Notes: generated by a model not told the origin, from the sequence alone. Counted from the stretch's first letter, positions 53,301 through 62,130 are shown. The stretch is 64,000 nt of DNA from Lacihabitans sp. CCS-44 (GCF_024343735.1 NZ_RJUE01000008.1:1-64000); one strand, 5' to 3'. Made by a program: numbers and translations.

Positions 53301-56300
53301 TGTAGGCCAAAGCACAACACTAACAGCCTCGGGATGTTTAGGAGCTTTGACTTGGAGTACTGGAGCCACAACATCATCGATTACTGTTAACCCAATAGCA
53401 AATACAACATATACAGCTACCTGTGGTACGGGCAGCTGCTTGAGATCTGTGAGTCAGGAAATTACAGTTGGTACTAAAACAGTTCCAGTTGTGTCAGCTT
53501 CTCAAGGTACTGTTTGTGCAAATACTCCTGTGGTTTTAACAGCTACCAATTGCTCTAATGGATTGATATGGAATACCGGTGCTACTACTGGCAGCATTAC
53601 AGTTACCCCGGCAATCACAACAATTTATTCAGCTACTTGTGGAACGGGTACTTGTGCTGCTGCTGATAGCGTTACAGTTACGGTTTCAGGAACTTCTATA
53701 ACAGAAATGCCTACAATAACCACTAACAAAGCACCTACTATTTGCCTTGGCGATTCTGTAATTCTTACCGCTAGTACAAGTGGAAGCTACACCCATATAT
53801 GGAGCAATGGAGCTACAACAAGAAGCATAACAGTTAAGGCCTCCGGTTCATACAGTGTTCAGTACATTAACGCTGGCGGATGTCGCTCTGCTAACTCTGC
53901 TGCGGTGGCAGTTATAGCAAACAATTGTGATACAACTCAGGCAGTTGCAGACATTGGAGTAACTATATCAGGAAATAAGACAAGTGTTGTAATTGGTGAT
54001 ACTGTTATTTACACCATTCAAGTTAAAAACAATGGACCTTCTAATGCAACTAATGTAGTAGTACTGAACGAGGTTCCAGAAGGTTTGACGATTCTTGGAG
54101 GTACTCCAGGGTTATTAACAGAAGGTTCTAATCTAAAGGTTACAATATCTGCTTTGGCTGTTGGAGAATCTAAAACATACACTTATTCTACTAAACTTAC
54201 AAAAGCTGGTAGTATCACAAATGTTGTTAAAAAGATTTCTGCTGATCAAACAGATCCAGTTGTAATCAACAATATGGACGAGTTTACGATTGAGTGTGTC
54301 ACTTGTCAGGAAAGTTGTGTTTCTACTGCTTTCAAAGCAGATACAATCAGACAAACCAACGGAAGCTATAATATTAAGTTTACGGCATTGATTAAAAACT
54401 GTGGCAATGTGGCTCTGGATTCACTAGAGTTAGTGGAAAATCTAAGTGCTATGTTCCCAAGCCCTACTCAGTTTACTATAGTTCAAAAACCTACTCCAAA
54501 CACAGGAAGTACACTTGCTGGAAATGATAGCTTTAATGGGTCTACTAATACAGCTGTATTGAACAGACTAACAAGTAAGCTGCCAGTTGGAAAAACTGAC
54601 ACTGTAGTGTTTATTATAAACTTGTTGCCAATGGGTACTGAAGGTCCTTATTCTACCAATACGATAGTCAAGGCAGTGGGCAAAACCGTATTTGCTGGTA
54701 TTAATGTCAATCAAGAGGTTTCAGATGTTTCAAATGATGGAGGTGTAATAGTAAAGGCTTTATCTGATCCTACTGTTGTGAGATTGTTCAAATCTCCAAG
54801 CATAGCTATAGTATTGTCAGTGAAGGACACTGTGAAACAAGGTAATGGAAGCTACAATGTTACTTTCCAAGCAATTGTTAAAAATAATGGATCAGTTGAT
54901 TTGAATAATGTCTTAGTGACTGATACATTATCGAAATATTTTGGTGACCCAGCCTCTTACACTATGGTAGGAACCCCTGGTTTAAATTTAACAAGTACTT
55001 TGGTTTCAAATCCTGCCTACAATGGTAGCTCGGATCCAAGACTAACCTTGCCAAGCAGCAATTTGCCAATTGGAAAACAGGACACTATAATATTCGTGAT
55101 GAACTTAGTGACTGGAGATAAAAAAGAATTCCAAGATCAGGCAATAGCCACAGGAATTGGCAATTTGTCAAATGGAACCACCTCAACAGTTGTAGATGTT
55201 TCAAATTCAGGTGTTAATCCAGATACACCAGGAAGCGTACCTACTCAATTGATTTTCAATACAGAAAATCAAGGGTCTGAGATAACAGCTTGTGTAGGCT
55301 TGGCCCTTACTACAATAAATAAAACAAAACTAGACGACGGCACATATAATGTTACTTTTCAAGCCATTGTTCAAAATTGTGGTAATTTAACACTTACAAA
55401 TGTCTCGATTTGTGATACATTAAGTAACACATTCTCGTCTCCAACCGAAGTAAGAGTTATTGTCAAGCCATTTACAAGTGCAGGAAGTAGCTTGGCAGTA
55501 GATACTAGCTTTAACGGAGTAACGAATACTTGTTTGTTGAAATCTGCTAGCAGTAGTTTGATTCCTGGAAAAATAGATACATTGAAATGGACCATAAATA
55601 TAAAGTTGAATAGCAACAATGGGCCTTTCAGAAACAATGTTACTGTAAACTCAACAAGTCCTAGTGGTCAAATTGTATCAGACATATCAAATGATGGAAT
55701 TAACCCTGCTCCAGCTGGATCAAATCCTACAATATTGAACTTCAACGACAATATTCCTGATGAATTAATAGGCTTGGCTAAAAATCTAGTTGGAATTACA
55801 AAAGTTCCAAACAGAACTAAAGTCTTCGATGTTGAGTTTAGTTTCGTGATGAAAAATTATGGTATTGTTCCATTCTCGAAAGTTCAATTACAAGATAATT
55901 TAGCATATACTTTCGGAGATAAAGTAATCATAGATTCGGTTTATGTTAAAGACCCAGAGACTGGATTAGTTGCAAATACTAACTATACAGGAAAAGGCGA
56001 ACTAACCAATGTGTTGGCAGATTCGTTGAGTTCATTGCCTCTTAATACAACCAAAACCATTGGAATGGTAGTGAGAGTGGACATGAGCCAAGCGGATACA
56101 TTAAGATATGAAAATATAGCACTTGGAATCGGTTACTTTACGGGAGGTTCTACGTCTGATCCTTCGGCTGATGGCACAAATCCTGATGCAAACTTATCGG
56201 GCGACCCATCTGATGATTCCGACCCAACAGTTATTGACTTTACAGGACTTTTAGACCTTACGCCTATAACGCCACTCGGAATTGCAAAATCGGTGGATAC

Positions 56301-57123
56301 CCTAGGAAGTGCGGACGGTAGCTATTTGTTGACTTATAAAGTTATTGTCAAAAACTACGGAACCACTAGGTTAGATAGTGTTCAGCTTACTGATGATCTG
56401 GCAGATGTGTTTAGTAACAAAACTCAATTTGTATTAATGGGTACGCCTACACTTAGCGATAGTAGCACATTGAAAATCAATGCAAGCTTTGATGGTGATA
56501 CCGTTAAGACTTTGCTAGTAGCAGCTCAAAGTACATTACCAGCTGGTGCATCAGATACCATTACATTCAAAGTGAAGGTTATAAATAATGACCTAGAGGC
56601 ACAGACCTACTTGAATACTATAAATGGCACTGCACTTTCTGATACAGTTCTTGTTTCTGATAAGTCTTCTGTGGGCTTAGTTCCTGATAAGAATAACGAC
56701 GGAAACCCTGGGAATGATAATGAGCCAACAGGTATAACTATTGAGCCGGCAAGTGAAGATACATCAGCAGTAAATGTGATAGTTTATGGAGGGGTTTCGC
56801 CAAACGGAGACGGTCTGAATGATGTCTTAGTAATTAAAGATAAAGACAATACTGTAAACTTGACAGAAGACGATAATATCTCTATATACATCTATAATAG
56901 ATGGGGACATCTAGTGTACAAGTCAGAGAATTACTTCAAAGATTTCCCTCAAGATGTAGATTCTAGTGAACCAAATGGATGGGATGGAAGCTCAAATACT
57001 GGAATTAGGGTTGAAAAAGATAAATACGTTCCTGATGGCACCTACTATTACGTAGTAGCTAGTACTAATCCTAGGCTATTCGGAGGAAAACCTTTTGTGA
57101 ACTTTATAACAGTTAAACGATAA
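47341..57123 (+). CDS. Giant T9SS cargo: DUF11 / SdrB / Ig-repeat protein with type B sorting domain
   Basis: The 3260-residue protein has about 127 unusual residues before a signal-like segment (VSLAALVILVISMSSAFAA, about 128-146). Order after that: four DUF11-like units (about 147-825), SdrB domain (IGNFVWQDTNQNGVQDLGEPG, about 828-940), an Ig-like domain (about 943-1115), two DUF11 units (about 1118-1375), 11 Cys-rich Ig-like repeats (about 1381-2197), one DUF11 (about 2202-2315), five ~160-residue repeats with NGSYNVTFQAIVKNxG (about 2324-3140), and a C-terminal CHU_C/type B T9SS domain (GVSPNGDGLNDVLVI, about 3147-3260). It is exported by T9SS and probably surface-attached. PorP- and PorE-like genes follow directly. 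An ATG at 47596 would shorten the N-terminus to a more usual length. Confidence 0.93.
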   Translation: MKKIYVMKTSFYTNASHPQNAADGDNSILNIPLLQGLFCKGEDSLLVEQGLNYSVGISKHECMINIDSQGKIPKSKNYNFIYPKLMKHLFTLNKSMSFLLHWLINFFKQPSDVKRISIFSSLKNGYKVSLAALVILVISMSSAFAAEVDLAIRQSVNNSTPTIGAPVRYTIFLVNEGNTTATNIVVEDIVPIGGMGSISATQTSGSWSYVTSTGVGTWTVPSLAGGDSVRLEINGLTLSPGVFFNLAEVKTSPDSDVDSVPGDTDLTEDDIATSCFSVPIQWYAGDEYTVEVPAPFSYGTGITWFRNNLPIGPSTPEATVNLDNSLTIRGVGSYTFTTSLTQCSATGCCPIILQQGPIFDLAFRKTPSSSSITAGGQVTYTFKAYNQGNIGATTIQISDYIPTGLTLADANWTQAGNVATLNTPIAAIAAGDSATRTITFNVSPAYTGSLSNSAELSSARGPVGEVVADIDSDLDNNPNNNGIAVDNAINENGKTGGDNDNSDVGVINVTPPPVFDLALRKTSIASSVVAGGQVTYDFEIINQGNQNATNIQISDYIPSGLTLADANWIQAGSVATLVTPFSLLTAGSTSNLSITFNVSPSATGSLTNSAEISSARGPVGEVVTDFDSTPDANSTNDGVSQDDVITGNGKTGGDEDDFDISTINISSIPVYDLALQKTLLNPGPYYPGSTVTYKIDVYNQGTVMATEVEITDYIPTGLVLADPDWTQVGSRAIYNNPNLVILAGQMVPLTIDFVVSPSFSGGTIRNSAEISRSRGPVGEAIVDVDSSPDNNQSNDGTSVDDVINQNGKTGGDEDDFDFGDMSVTPFASIGNFVWQDTNQNGVQDLGEPGISGVTVTLESPSGTFISNTTTASNGQYSFTGIIPGDYVVAFDRPSGYISSSSNSGANDSIDSDANATTGKTGTYSLVAGQSNQTIDAGFYVQSCADISTIAVLDGDICSGDSTYLTATSSNGIAINWYLVPSGGTPLFTSNSGQNQLVYPTTTTVYYAQLSTVSPGCPTDRTPIALVVNQRPLSPVATPSVEICIGETSDLNTHIINGTTSSGGVFEWHVGNLSTSALVANPSAVGAGTYYLFEKSLVGCYSNPAIIVVTEKNCAQVIDLSLLKTADKRTVNQNDNIIFTLQINNAGPDPATNVRIEDRLPSGLQFVSSSGLTNSSGLLSTVIPTIASGQTVYLTYTARAINGGTIINVAEVASADQLDSDSTPGNGATVNEDDDDDEVLNVIVPNPIADLSLQKLANNSTPSVGDNVIYTIRISNLGPNNATNVEITDILPAGLTLVSATGADQNLVVGSTVTASFATILANSSEEFYVTATVTGSGSIMNRAEVTKSDQQDPDSTPNNGGNEDDDDTNTITVQEPCNPTTPLISCANPYICPGENVSISAIGCNGTVVWSNGMTGNIITVNPTITTTYNARCQVGSCFSPNSNNVQIIVSSIVPPVVATSSTTVCAGGSVTLTASGCTGTVTWSNGMLGSSIVVNPTGSVTNYSATCSVLTCISNTSNIVSVTITGSPVAPQLAATNSNICSGQSTTLSATLCSGTVTWSNGQTGASITVSPLVTTNYTATCSLGSCISPVSTPLVINVGTSQTPSILASKDNTCGGEPVTLTVSNCTGGTLWSNGETTLSISVTPSATTVYSVTCGTGTCAATVQKTINVGGLGMTPTITASANNVCANTPVILTATSCTGTITWSLTSNTAITLGTGSTLEVSPITSVSYTATCATGTGCSGYASLNINVVSNSTPPIVTCGAERICAGDSLVFTAHNCSGTVNWSNGATGNIMVVRPVVNTTYSATCTLNSCVSPASTPVLITVLTQTPTITASSETVCSGGNTTLTASGCTGTLRWNTGDSTVSITVSPTVQTTYSATCTVEGCVGVASKIITIGTIQTPTLTASSNSVCAGTSVVLTATNCSSTLTWNTGQVGNTITVTPANSTSYSASCGSASCSGFASINITVSPAEVPVITTTNAFICVGQSTTLTASGCLGALTWSTGATTSSITVNPIANTTYTATCGTGSCLRSVSQEITVGTKTVPVVSASQGTVCANTPVVLTATNCSNGLIWNTGATTGSITVTPAITTIYSATCGTGTCAAADSVTVTVSGTSITEMPTITTNKAPTICLGDSVILTASTSGSYTHIWSNGATTRSITVKASGSYSVQYINAGGCRSANSAAVAVIANNCDTTQAVADIGVTISGNKTSVVIGDTVIYTIQVKNNGPSNATNVVVLNEVPEGLTILGGTPGLLTEGSNLKVTISALAVGESKTYTYSTKLTKAGSITNVVKKISADQTDPVVINNMDEFTIECVTCQESCVSTAFKADTIRQTNGSYNIKFTALIKNCGNVALDSLELVENLSAMFPSPTQFTIVQKPTPNTGSTLAGNDSFNGSTNTAVLNRLTSKLPVGKTDTVVFIINLLPMGTEGPYSTNTIVKAVGKTVFAGINVNQEVSDVSNDGGVIVKALSDPTVVRLFKSPSIAIVLSVKDTVKQGNGSYNVTFQAIVKNNGSVDLNNVLVTDTLSKYFGDPASYTMVGTPGLNLTSTLVSNPAYNGSSDPRLTLPSSNLPIGKQDTIIFVMNLVTGDKKEFQDQAIATGIGNLSNGTTSTVVDVSNSGVNPDTPGSVPTQLIFNTENQGSEITACVGLALTTINKTKLDDGTYNVTFQAIVQNCGNLTLTNVSICDTLSNTFSSPTEVRVIVKPFTSAGSSLAVDTSFNGVTNTCLLKSASSSLIPGKIDTLKWTINIKLNSNNGPFRNNVTVNSTSPSGQIVSDISNDGINPAPAGSNPTILNFNDNIPDELIGLAKNLVGITKVPNRTKVFDVEFSFVMKNYGIVPFSKVQLQDNLAYTFGDKVIIDSVYVKDPETGLVANTNYTGKGELTNVLADSLSSLPLNTTKTIGMVVRVDMSQADTLRYENIALGIGYFTGGSTSDPSADGTNPDANLSGDPSDDSDPTVIDFTGLLDLTPITPLGIAKSVDTLGSADGSYLLTYKVIVKNYGTTRLDSVQLTDDLADVFSNKTQFVLMGTPTLSDSSTLKINASFDGDTVKTLLVAAQSTLPAGASDTITFKVKVINNDLEAQTYLNTINGTALSDTVLVSDKSSVGLVPDKNNDGNPGNDNEPTGITIEPASEDTSAVNVIVYGGVSPNGDGLNDVLVIKDKDNTVNLTEDDNISIYIYNRWGHLVYKSENYFKDFPQDVDSSEPNGWDGSSNTGIRVEKDKYVPDGTYYYVVASTNPRLFGGKPFVNFITVKR
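51481..53930 (+). repeat. Coding array of 11 Cys-rich Ig-like units (about 65-80 aa each)
   Basis: Units start with PxIxASxxxVCxG, continue LTASGCTGTxxWSNGxTGxSITVxP and end with YSATCxxGxCxS. Most hold four cysteines at fixed places (VC, GC, TC, SC), predicting two disulfides or one plus an inter-unit link. Unlike the arrays at 1-11167, unit length varies by several residues. Confidence 0.85.
54310..56770 (+). repeat. Coding array of five ~160-aa units before the sorting domain
   Basis: Units open near 54310, 54795, 55280, 55770 and 56265 with a phrase like DTIRQTNGSYNIKFTALIKN, VKDTVKQGNGSYNVTFQAIV or TINKTKLDDGTYNVTFQAIV. Each contains FSSPTEVRVI-like and DxSFNGxTN motifs and ends with a D.SNDG.NP linker. 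They are DUF11-related, NPDG-type units. Confidence 0.8.
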
Positions 57124-57130
57124 ATTAAAT

Positions 57131-57158
57131 GAATGGGGAAATATTTTTTTCTCCATTC
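57131..57158 (+). terminator. Possible hairpin after the giant gene
   Basis: GAATGGGGA pairs with TCTCCATTC (one G-A mismatch) around an AT-rich loop, just 8 bases after the stop. It lacks a clear T tail, so it may be an mRNA 3'-stabilising or attenuating hairpin rather than a full terminator. Confidence 0.4.
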
Positions 57159-57269
57159 AATACAAAAACTAAAATATTTTATATTTTTGCTAATCTGTTG
57201 AGTGTCAATCTCTTTGGGTTGCATCAAAAGAAAACAAAAATCAGGAAAAAAACTATAAATAATCAGACA

Positions 57270-58271
57270 ATGAAACATTTACACTTTGTAAGGAATAAGG
57301 CTGTAATATTTGCCACGTTATGCCTTATTGTATCCACAAAAATTTATGCTCAACAAGAGGTCATGTATTCGCAATACATGTTCAATACGTTGGCCATTAA
57401 TCCTGCTTATGCTGGTAGTAGGGATGTATTGAGTCTTACAGCCCTTGGCAGATACCAGTGGCTAGAAAGGAACATTCCAGGCTCGCCAACTACACATTCA
57501 TTCTCATTAGATATGCCCATCAAAAACGAAAAAATGGGTATCGGACTAGTGGCTTATAATGATGCTTTGGGAGTGGCCAACAACACAGGCTTAAATCTCG
57601 CTTATGCCTACAGATTTAAAATTGGGGCTAAGACTACCATGTCTTTGGGACTCCAGCCCACCGTTACTAACGTGAGTTTGGCGTTGTCTCAAGTTCCTGT
57701 AGGAGTTACAGACTATATTTTTGAGGATGACAGAAGTCGTTTTATGTTTAATGCAGGCCTTGGCTTATTTGTGAGTAACGATAAATCGTATTTTGGGTTT
57801 TCTGTTCCACAAATGATAGAGCAAAAAATTACTCCAGATGTAGCCAGCAGCATCGGAAAAATCAAAAGGCATTATTTTGCAATGATGGGTTTTGTGATAG
57901 GCAAAGGCAATTTTAAAATCAAGCCGTCTACGATGCTTAGATATGCTTTTGGTTCACCGCTAGGGATAGATGGGAATGTCAATTTCTGGTATAAAGACAA
58001 AATATCTTTTGGAGTTTCTGGAAGAAAATCTCAAACTGTTCTCTCAGGTCAGGACAACATAGATGCCGTAGTAGGTATGTTTGAACTTCAACTTACCCCA
58101 CAGCTGAGATTAGGATATGCTTATGACTATAACAACAACAGACTGAATACTAAAGACACTGGAAATTCTCCTTTGTACAATAAGCTCATTGGAACTCCCA
58201 CGCACGAATGGTTGCTAAGATATGAGTTTGGTTATGGAAAATCTAAGATTCTCACTCCAAGGTATTTCTGA
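57270..58271 (+). CDS. PorP/SprF family type IX secretion system membrane protein
   Basis: The 333-residue product has a signal peptide (MKHLHFVRNKAVIFATLCLIVSTKIYAQ) followed by the family motif QEVMYSQYMFNTLAINPAYAGSRDVLSLT, and a predicted outer-membrane barrel ending FGYGKSKILTPRYF. PorP/SprF proteins bind type B cargo C-terminal domains and are usually encoded next to the cargo, which is the case here (147 bp after the giant gene). The frame is open to 57129, but the ATG at 57270 begins the signal peptide. Confidence 0.92.
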   Translation: MKHLHFVRNKAVIFATLCLIVSTKIYAQQEVMYSQYMFNTLAINPAYAGSRDVLSLTALGRYQWLERNIPGSPTTHSFSLDMPIKNEKMGIGLVAYNDALGVANNTGLNLAYAYRFKIGAKTTMSLGLQPTVTNVSLALSQVPVGVTDYIFEDDRSRFMFNAGLGLFVSNDKSYFGFSVPQMIEQKITPDVASSIGKIKRHYFAMMGFVIGKGNFKIKPSTMLRYAFGSPLGIDGNVNFWYKDKISFGVSGRKSQTVLSGQDNIDAVVGMFELQLTPQLRLGYAYDYNNNRLNTKDTGNSPLYNKLIGTPTHEWLLRYEFGYGKSKILTPRYF

Positions 58272-58302
58272 TAAGAAGTCCCCCATATAAAATAATAAAA
58301 TT

Positions 58303-60840
58303 ATGTTTGTCAGGATTAAAAGAAAAATTACATTATTGGCTTGTGCTGGATTGATGTCTTATATGGCTATTGGTCAGAACGCACTTATTAAAACAGGTGA
58401 TCACCACTTTGAGAACCTAAGTTATATCAAAGCCATCGATGCGTACGAGCAAGCTCTAAAGAAAAAGGGCATTTCAGAAGGTGAGAAGTTTTCAGCAATG
58501 AGAAACCTTGCAGAAAGTTATCTTAAAGTAAAAGATGCTGTAAATGCTGAGAGAGTTTTGCGTGATCTTGTGGGTTCGTCAAGTGATTTCACTGGTGACA
58601 AGGCAAAAATACTAATGGATTATGCCCAGGCTTTGGCTAGTAATGCAAAATACAAAGAATCTCAAGAGCAATACCAAAAGTACCTTTCTATTGTAGATAA
58701 CGACACTAGGGCTAAAGGTTTCTCTAAACTTTATAATGATGTAAGTGTATTATCTAAGAACGCAGCTTGCTACAAGGTGGATTATCTGTCTATAAATACA
58801 AATGCCGCGGATTTTAGCCCGACCAATTATCAAAACGGCCTCATTTTTGTTTCAAATAGAAGAAATACATCAGGTGTAAGGAGAGTGTTTACTTGGAACA
58901 ACACCCCATTCTTAGATCTGTATCACCTAGAGGATATAGCCTATCTCTCTGCTGCTGAAGCGGGCTTAGGTGGAGGTGGTACTAACTCAAAAAAGGCGAA
59001 AGCGGCTCCAACTGGAAGTGTAGGCTCAGATGAGTATACCATGCCAACTGCCAACGACTCCCGCACTATTGGTAGCTATGGAGGTAAAAACATCTCTCAA
59101 GGATATGGTTATGCAGACAAACCTATTACTGAAAGTGATAGAATGGGCGGCTCAATTAACTCTAAATACCATGAAGGCCCTGCAGCTTTTTTCAAAGACG
59201 GCTCAAAAGTAATATTTACTAGAAATAATATTTCCTCAGGTGGAGTAGCCAAGAAAAGCTCAGACGGCATCATAAAGTTAAAACTCTATATAGGTGAAGC
59301 CAAAAAAGATAGTTGGGGTAATATCGCCGAGTTACCATTCAATTCAAATGAATACTCTACAGGTCATCCAGCTCTCTCTCCAGATGAAAAACTGTTGTTT
59401 TTTGCTTCAGATATGCCTGGTGGTTTTGGTGGAACAGATATATATGTAACACGTTATGATGGTGTTAACTGGTCTGCTCCTGTAAACTTGGGTGCAAATA
59501 TAAATACAAAAGGAAATGAAATGTTCCCTTATGTTGACGAGAAAGGAAATCTTTACTTCTCATCTGAAGGCCTACCTGGTTTAGGAGAATTGGACATTTT
59601 CTTTACACAATTAGACGGAGTTGCTCAAAAAGGCAGAGTCATAAATTTGGGAGCTCCAATAAACTCAAGTAAAGATGATTTTGGAATAATAACTGACGGA
59701 CTAAGACAAAGCGGGTATTTTAGCTCTAACCGCAAAAGAGGAGGAAACGATGACGATATTTATAAATTCGATAGAGAATGCGAAATCAAAGAAGGTTGCG
59801 AACTGTTAATAGCGGTTTATGATGCCGACACCAAAATGCCTCTTGACAACACTGCAATAAACTACACAGACGAGTCCGGTAACAATATAGAGTTAGTGAC
59901 GAATGCAGAAGGATTAATAGCAATAGATAATATTGCTGTAGAGCACGAGTATTCTTTTAAAACTAAGCGAGAAGGCTATAGCAATAATACCGTTAGTTAC
60001 AGTACTGACGAATGCGACAATGAGCCCTCAAGATTGGAGATTCCATTGGAGAGGCCTAAACTTGCAGATTCAACAGAAAATATAACCGCTATAACGCCTG
60101 AGACTACTAAATTGGCAGAAGATGGGAGAGATGTGGTTTCAGATCCATCTGGAACAAATAGTAAAAATCCAAACGGGAGTTTACCCAATGGTGGAGGGAA
60201 AGCCAGTAAAACTTGCATAATTAAAGGTAAAGTTTCATTACAATCTAGCAAACAGACCATAGAAGGAGTGTTAGTAACTTTGAAGAATGGTTGTGACGGT
60301 TCCACGGTGACAGCATATTCTGACAAAAACGGTAATTTCCAGTTTACCGCAGTTGAAGGCTGTGATTATACCATTGAAGGTAAAAAAGAAACCATGGCTT
60401 CAAAGTCAAAAACTTTGAGAAAGCTTAATTGCAAAACCAACGAAAATGTAAGCTCGGATATCTTTATGTTTACCAAAGGCGATGTTGTAGAAATAGACAA
60501 TATCTACTTTGATTATGGAAAATGTAATATCCGTTCAGATGCAAGAGTAGAATTAGATAAATTGGTGAAGCTGATGCGTGAATATCCAAAAATGAAAATT
60601 GAGTTGGGTTCTCATACAGATAGCAGAAGCCCGTCTGATTTTAATCAGAAACTCTCAGAAGGTAGAGCTAAAGCATCAGCAGATTATTTGTTTAAAAGAG
60701 GCATAAGCCGCTCAAGAGTAGAGTACAAAGGTTATGGAGAGACTCAGCTCGTAAACAATTGTGCAGACGGTGTACAATGTTCAGAAGCCGAACATCAGCG
60801 AAATAGACGTACAGAAATAAAAATCCTTCAAATGGATTAA
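58303..60840 (+). CDS. PorE-like OmpA family protein (TPR, PD40, carboxypeptidase-regulatory, OmpA domains)
   Basis: The 845-residue product has an N-terminal signal-like segment (ITLLACAGLMSYMAIGQ), TPR-like helices (about 25-150), a WD40/PD40-type propeller region (about 165-485; HPALSPDEKLLFFASDMPGGFGGTDIYV, FGIITDGLRQSGYFSSNRKRGGNDDDIYKF), two carboxypeptidase-regulatory/CNA-like domains (about 495-570 and 640-705), and a C-terminal OmpA peptidoglycan-binding domain (IYFDYGKCNIRSDA...GSHTDSRSPSDFNQKLSEGRAKA...NRRTEIKI, about 728-845). This is the order in PorE, which anchors the T9SS complex to peptidoglycan. It follows porP/sprF by 31 bp. It ends at the terminator at 60864. Confidence 0.9.
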   Translation: MFVRIKRKITLLACAGLMSYMAIGQNALIKTGDHHFENLSYIKAIDAYEQALKKKGISEGEKFSAMRNLAESYLKVKDAVNAERVLRDLVGSSSDFTGDKAKILMDYAQALASNAKYKESQEQYQKYLSIVDNDTRAKGFSKLYNDVSVLSKNAACYKVDYLSINTNAADFSPTNYQNGLIFVSNRRNTSGVRRVFTWNNTPFLDLYHLEDIAYLSAAEAGLGGGGTNSKKAKAAPTGSVGSDEYTMPTANDSRTIGSYGGKNISQGYGYADKPITESDRMGGSINSKYHEGPAAFFKDGSKVIFTRNNISSGGVAKKSSDGIIKLKLYIGEAKKDSWGNIAELPFNSNEYSTGHPALSPDEKLLFFASDMPGGFGGTDIYVTRYDGVNWSAPVNLGANINTKGNEMFPYVDEKGNLYFSSEGLPGLGELDIFFTQLDGVAQKGRVINLGAPINSSKDDFGIITDGLRQSGYFSSNRKRGGNDDDIYKFDRECEIKEGCELLIAVYDADTKMPLDNTAINYTDESGNNIELVTNAEGLIAIDNIAVEHEYSFKTKREGYSNNTVSYSTDECDNEPSRLEIPLERPKLADSTENITAITPETTKLAEDGRDVVSDPSGTNSKNPNGSLPNGGGKASKTCIIKGKVSLQSSKQTIEGVLVTLKNGCDGSTVTAYSDKNGNFQFTAVEGCDYTIEGKKETMASKSKTLRKLNCKTNENVSSDIFMFTKGDVVEIDNIYFDYGKCNIRSDARVELDKLVKLMREYPKMKIELGSHTDSRSPSDFNQKLSEGRAKASADYLFKRGISRSRVEYKGYGETQLVNNCADGVQCSEAEHQRNRRTEIKILQMD

Positions 60841-60863
60841 GTTTATAACAAGATTTTATAATT

Positions 60864-60895
60864 TGACCGTTTAGAAATAGACGGTCATTTTTTTT
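60864..60895 (+). terminator. Intrinsic terminator after the PorE-like gene
   Basis: A 7-bp perfect stem TGACCGT/ACGGTCA with a 10-base loop is followed by T8. Confidence 0.88.
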
Positions 60896-60986
60896 GGATA
60901 GAAAGTGCTAAAACCAATATCCGCAATCAAGTCTTTGGAGGTTAGAATTAGAACTTCTGAGAGGCCTAACAGTAAAATATAAAAAT

Positions 60987-61877
60987 ATGAAGAAAGCTTT
61001 CTTAATTTCTCTATTCTTGTTTTCAAAAATTGGATTTGCTCAAATAGGCCTCTTGAAACAATACCACCTAAACTACCTGGCCATTAACCCTGCCTTAGCT
61101 GGTGAAAATAGCCCATTCACTTTAAAGGGTATTTTGGGAAATCAGTTCAATGGCTCCATCAGGTTTAACCAAGTCAATCAAGTGTTGGTTCTCGACGGCC
61201 AATTGTACAACAAAAGCGGCTTGGCTTTTCAAGGCTACAGAAACAATTCAGGCAATATCATAAGCACTGGCCTGGGTTTTAGTTATGCCAAAGGCTATGA
61301 AATCGGTGAATTGAAACTTAAAATGGGTGCAAATGGAGGTATATTTATTCAACCCAATAATGCCTCGGTGAATTTATCCCAAAGCGTGTTGCCACACGGC
61401 GGACTTGGTGTTTTTAGTAGTTACAAGGGTGTGTTTTTAGGTGTTTCTAATCCCATGCTTTTAGCCTCAAAGCAGATCGGCGAGCAAAAGGCGATTTTAG
61501 TCAATGCGGGTTATATTTTTGACAATGAATCTATCTTTGGTTTCAATGCCAATGTACTCTATTATTATGATATTCACAGTAAAAGAAAGAGCTATGATTT
61601 TAACTTAAAAGCTTCTGTAAACAACCGTTTGGGAATTGGTGCATCCTACAGGTCCAATAACCTCATGGCCTATGGTGAATCCAAGGCTACACTCATACCT
61701 TTTGCAGAATACAAAGCAACCAAAACCATGAGTTTTGCTCTTTCTTATGATTCCAAACCTACCATGGAGAGTAACCCTAACACTCCAAATTTGCCCGTAG
61801 GAGGAGTATTTCAATTTATGTTAAAATACAATAGCGATGATTCTGGAGGGGATAGTTGGTTTTTTGGAAAGTTTTAA
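60987..61877 (+). CDS. Second PorP/SprF-like type IX secretion system membrane protein
   Basis: The 296-residue product has a signal peptide (MKKAFLISLFLFSKIGFAQ) and the family start IGLLKQYHLNYLAINPALAGENSPFTLKG, with a barrel-like remainder (GLAFQGYRNNSGNIISTGLGFSYAKG, FQFMLKYNSDDSGGDSWFFGKF). It is more divergent than the copy at 57270. It lies after a terminator and so is probably separately transcribed, yet it completes a cargo-PorP-PorE-PorP cluster. It could serve another type B cargo. Confidence 0.82.
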   Translation: MKKAFLISLFLFSKIGFAQIGLLKQYHLNYLAINPALAGENSPFTLKGILGNQFNGSIRFNQVNQVLVLDGQLYNKSGLAFQGYRNNSGNIISTGLGFSYAKGYEIGELKLKMGANGGIFIQPNNASVNLSQSVLPHGGLGVFSSYKGVFLGVSNPMLLASKQIGEQKAILVNAGYIFDNESIFGFNANVLYYYDIHSKRKSYDFNLKASVNNRLGIGASYRSNNLMAYGESKATLIPFAEYKATKTMSFALSYDSKPTMESNPNTPNLPVGGVFQFMLKYNSDDSGGDSWFFGKF

Positions 61878-62130
61878 TATGATAATTTGTATATTTAGTT
61901 AATTATCAAAATAAATTTTCAAAAAAAGCTCAAAATCTCTACTGTTTTTCTTTAAATAGTTCAATAAATTGAAATATTTAGTACATTTTTTATAAAAAAA
62001 ACACAAATTTTTGCTTATTAAAAATAAAAATATTTAGTTCGCATAAAAATATTTTTATTATCGTTTAAGTATTAAGAAATCATAGGTTTTTTTCGAATTA
62101 AACAACGCTTTAAGAGTACAAAAAATAATA

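Noticed and set aside
47640-56000. Minus-strand open frames (for example 52149-52436 and 52677-53036) opposite the giant plus-strand gene
   Set aside because: They mirror the Thr/Ser-rich Ig and DUF11 repeats and lack start-site context or family motifs.
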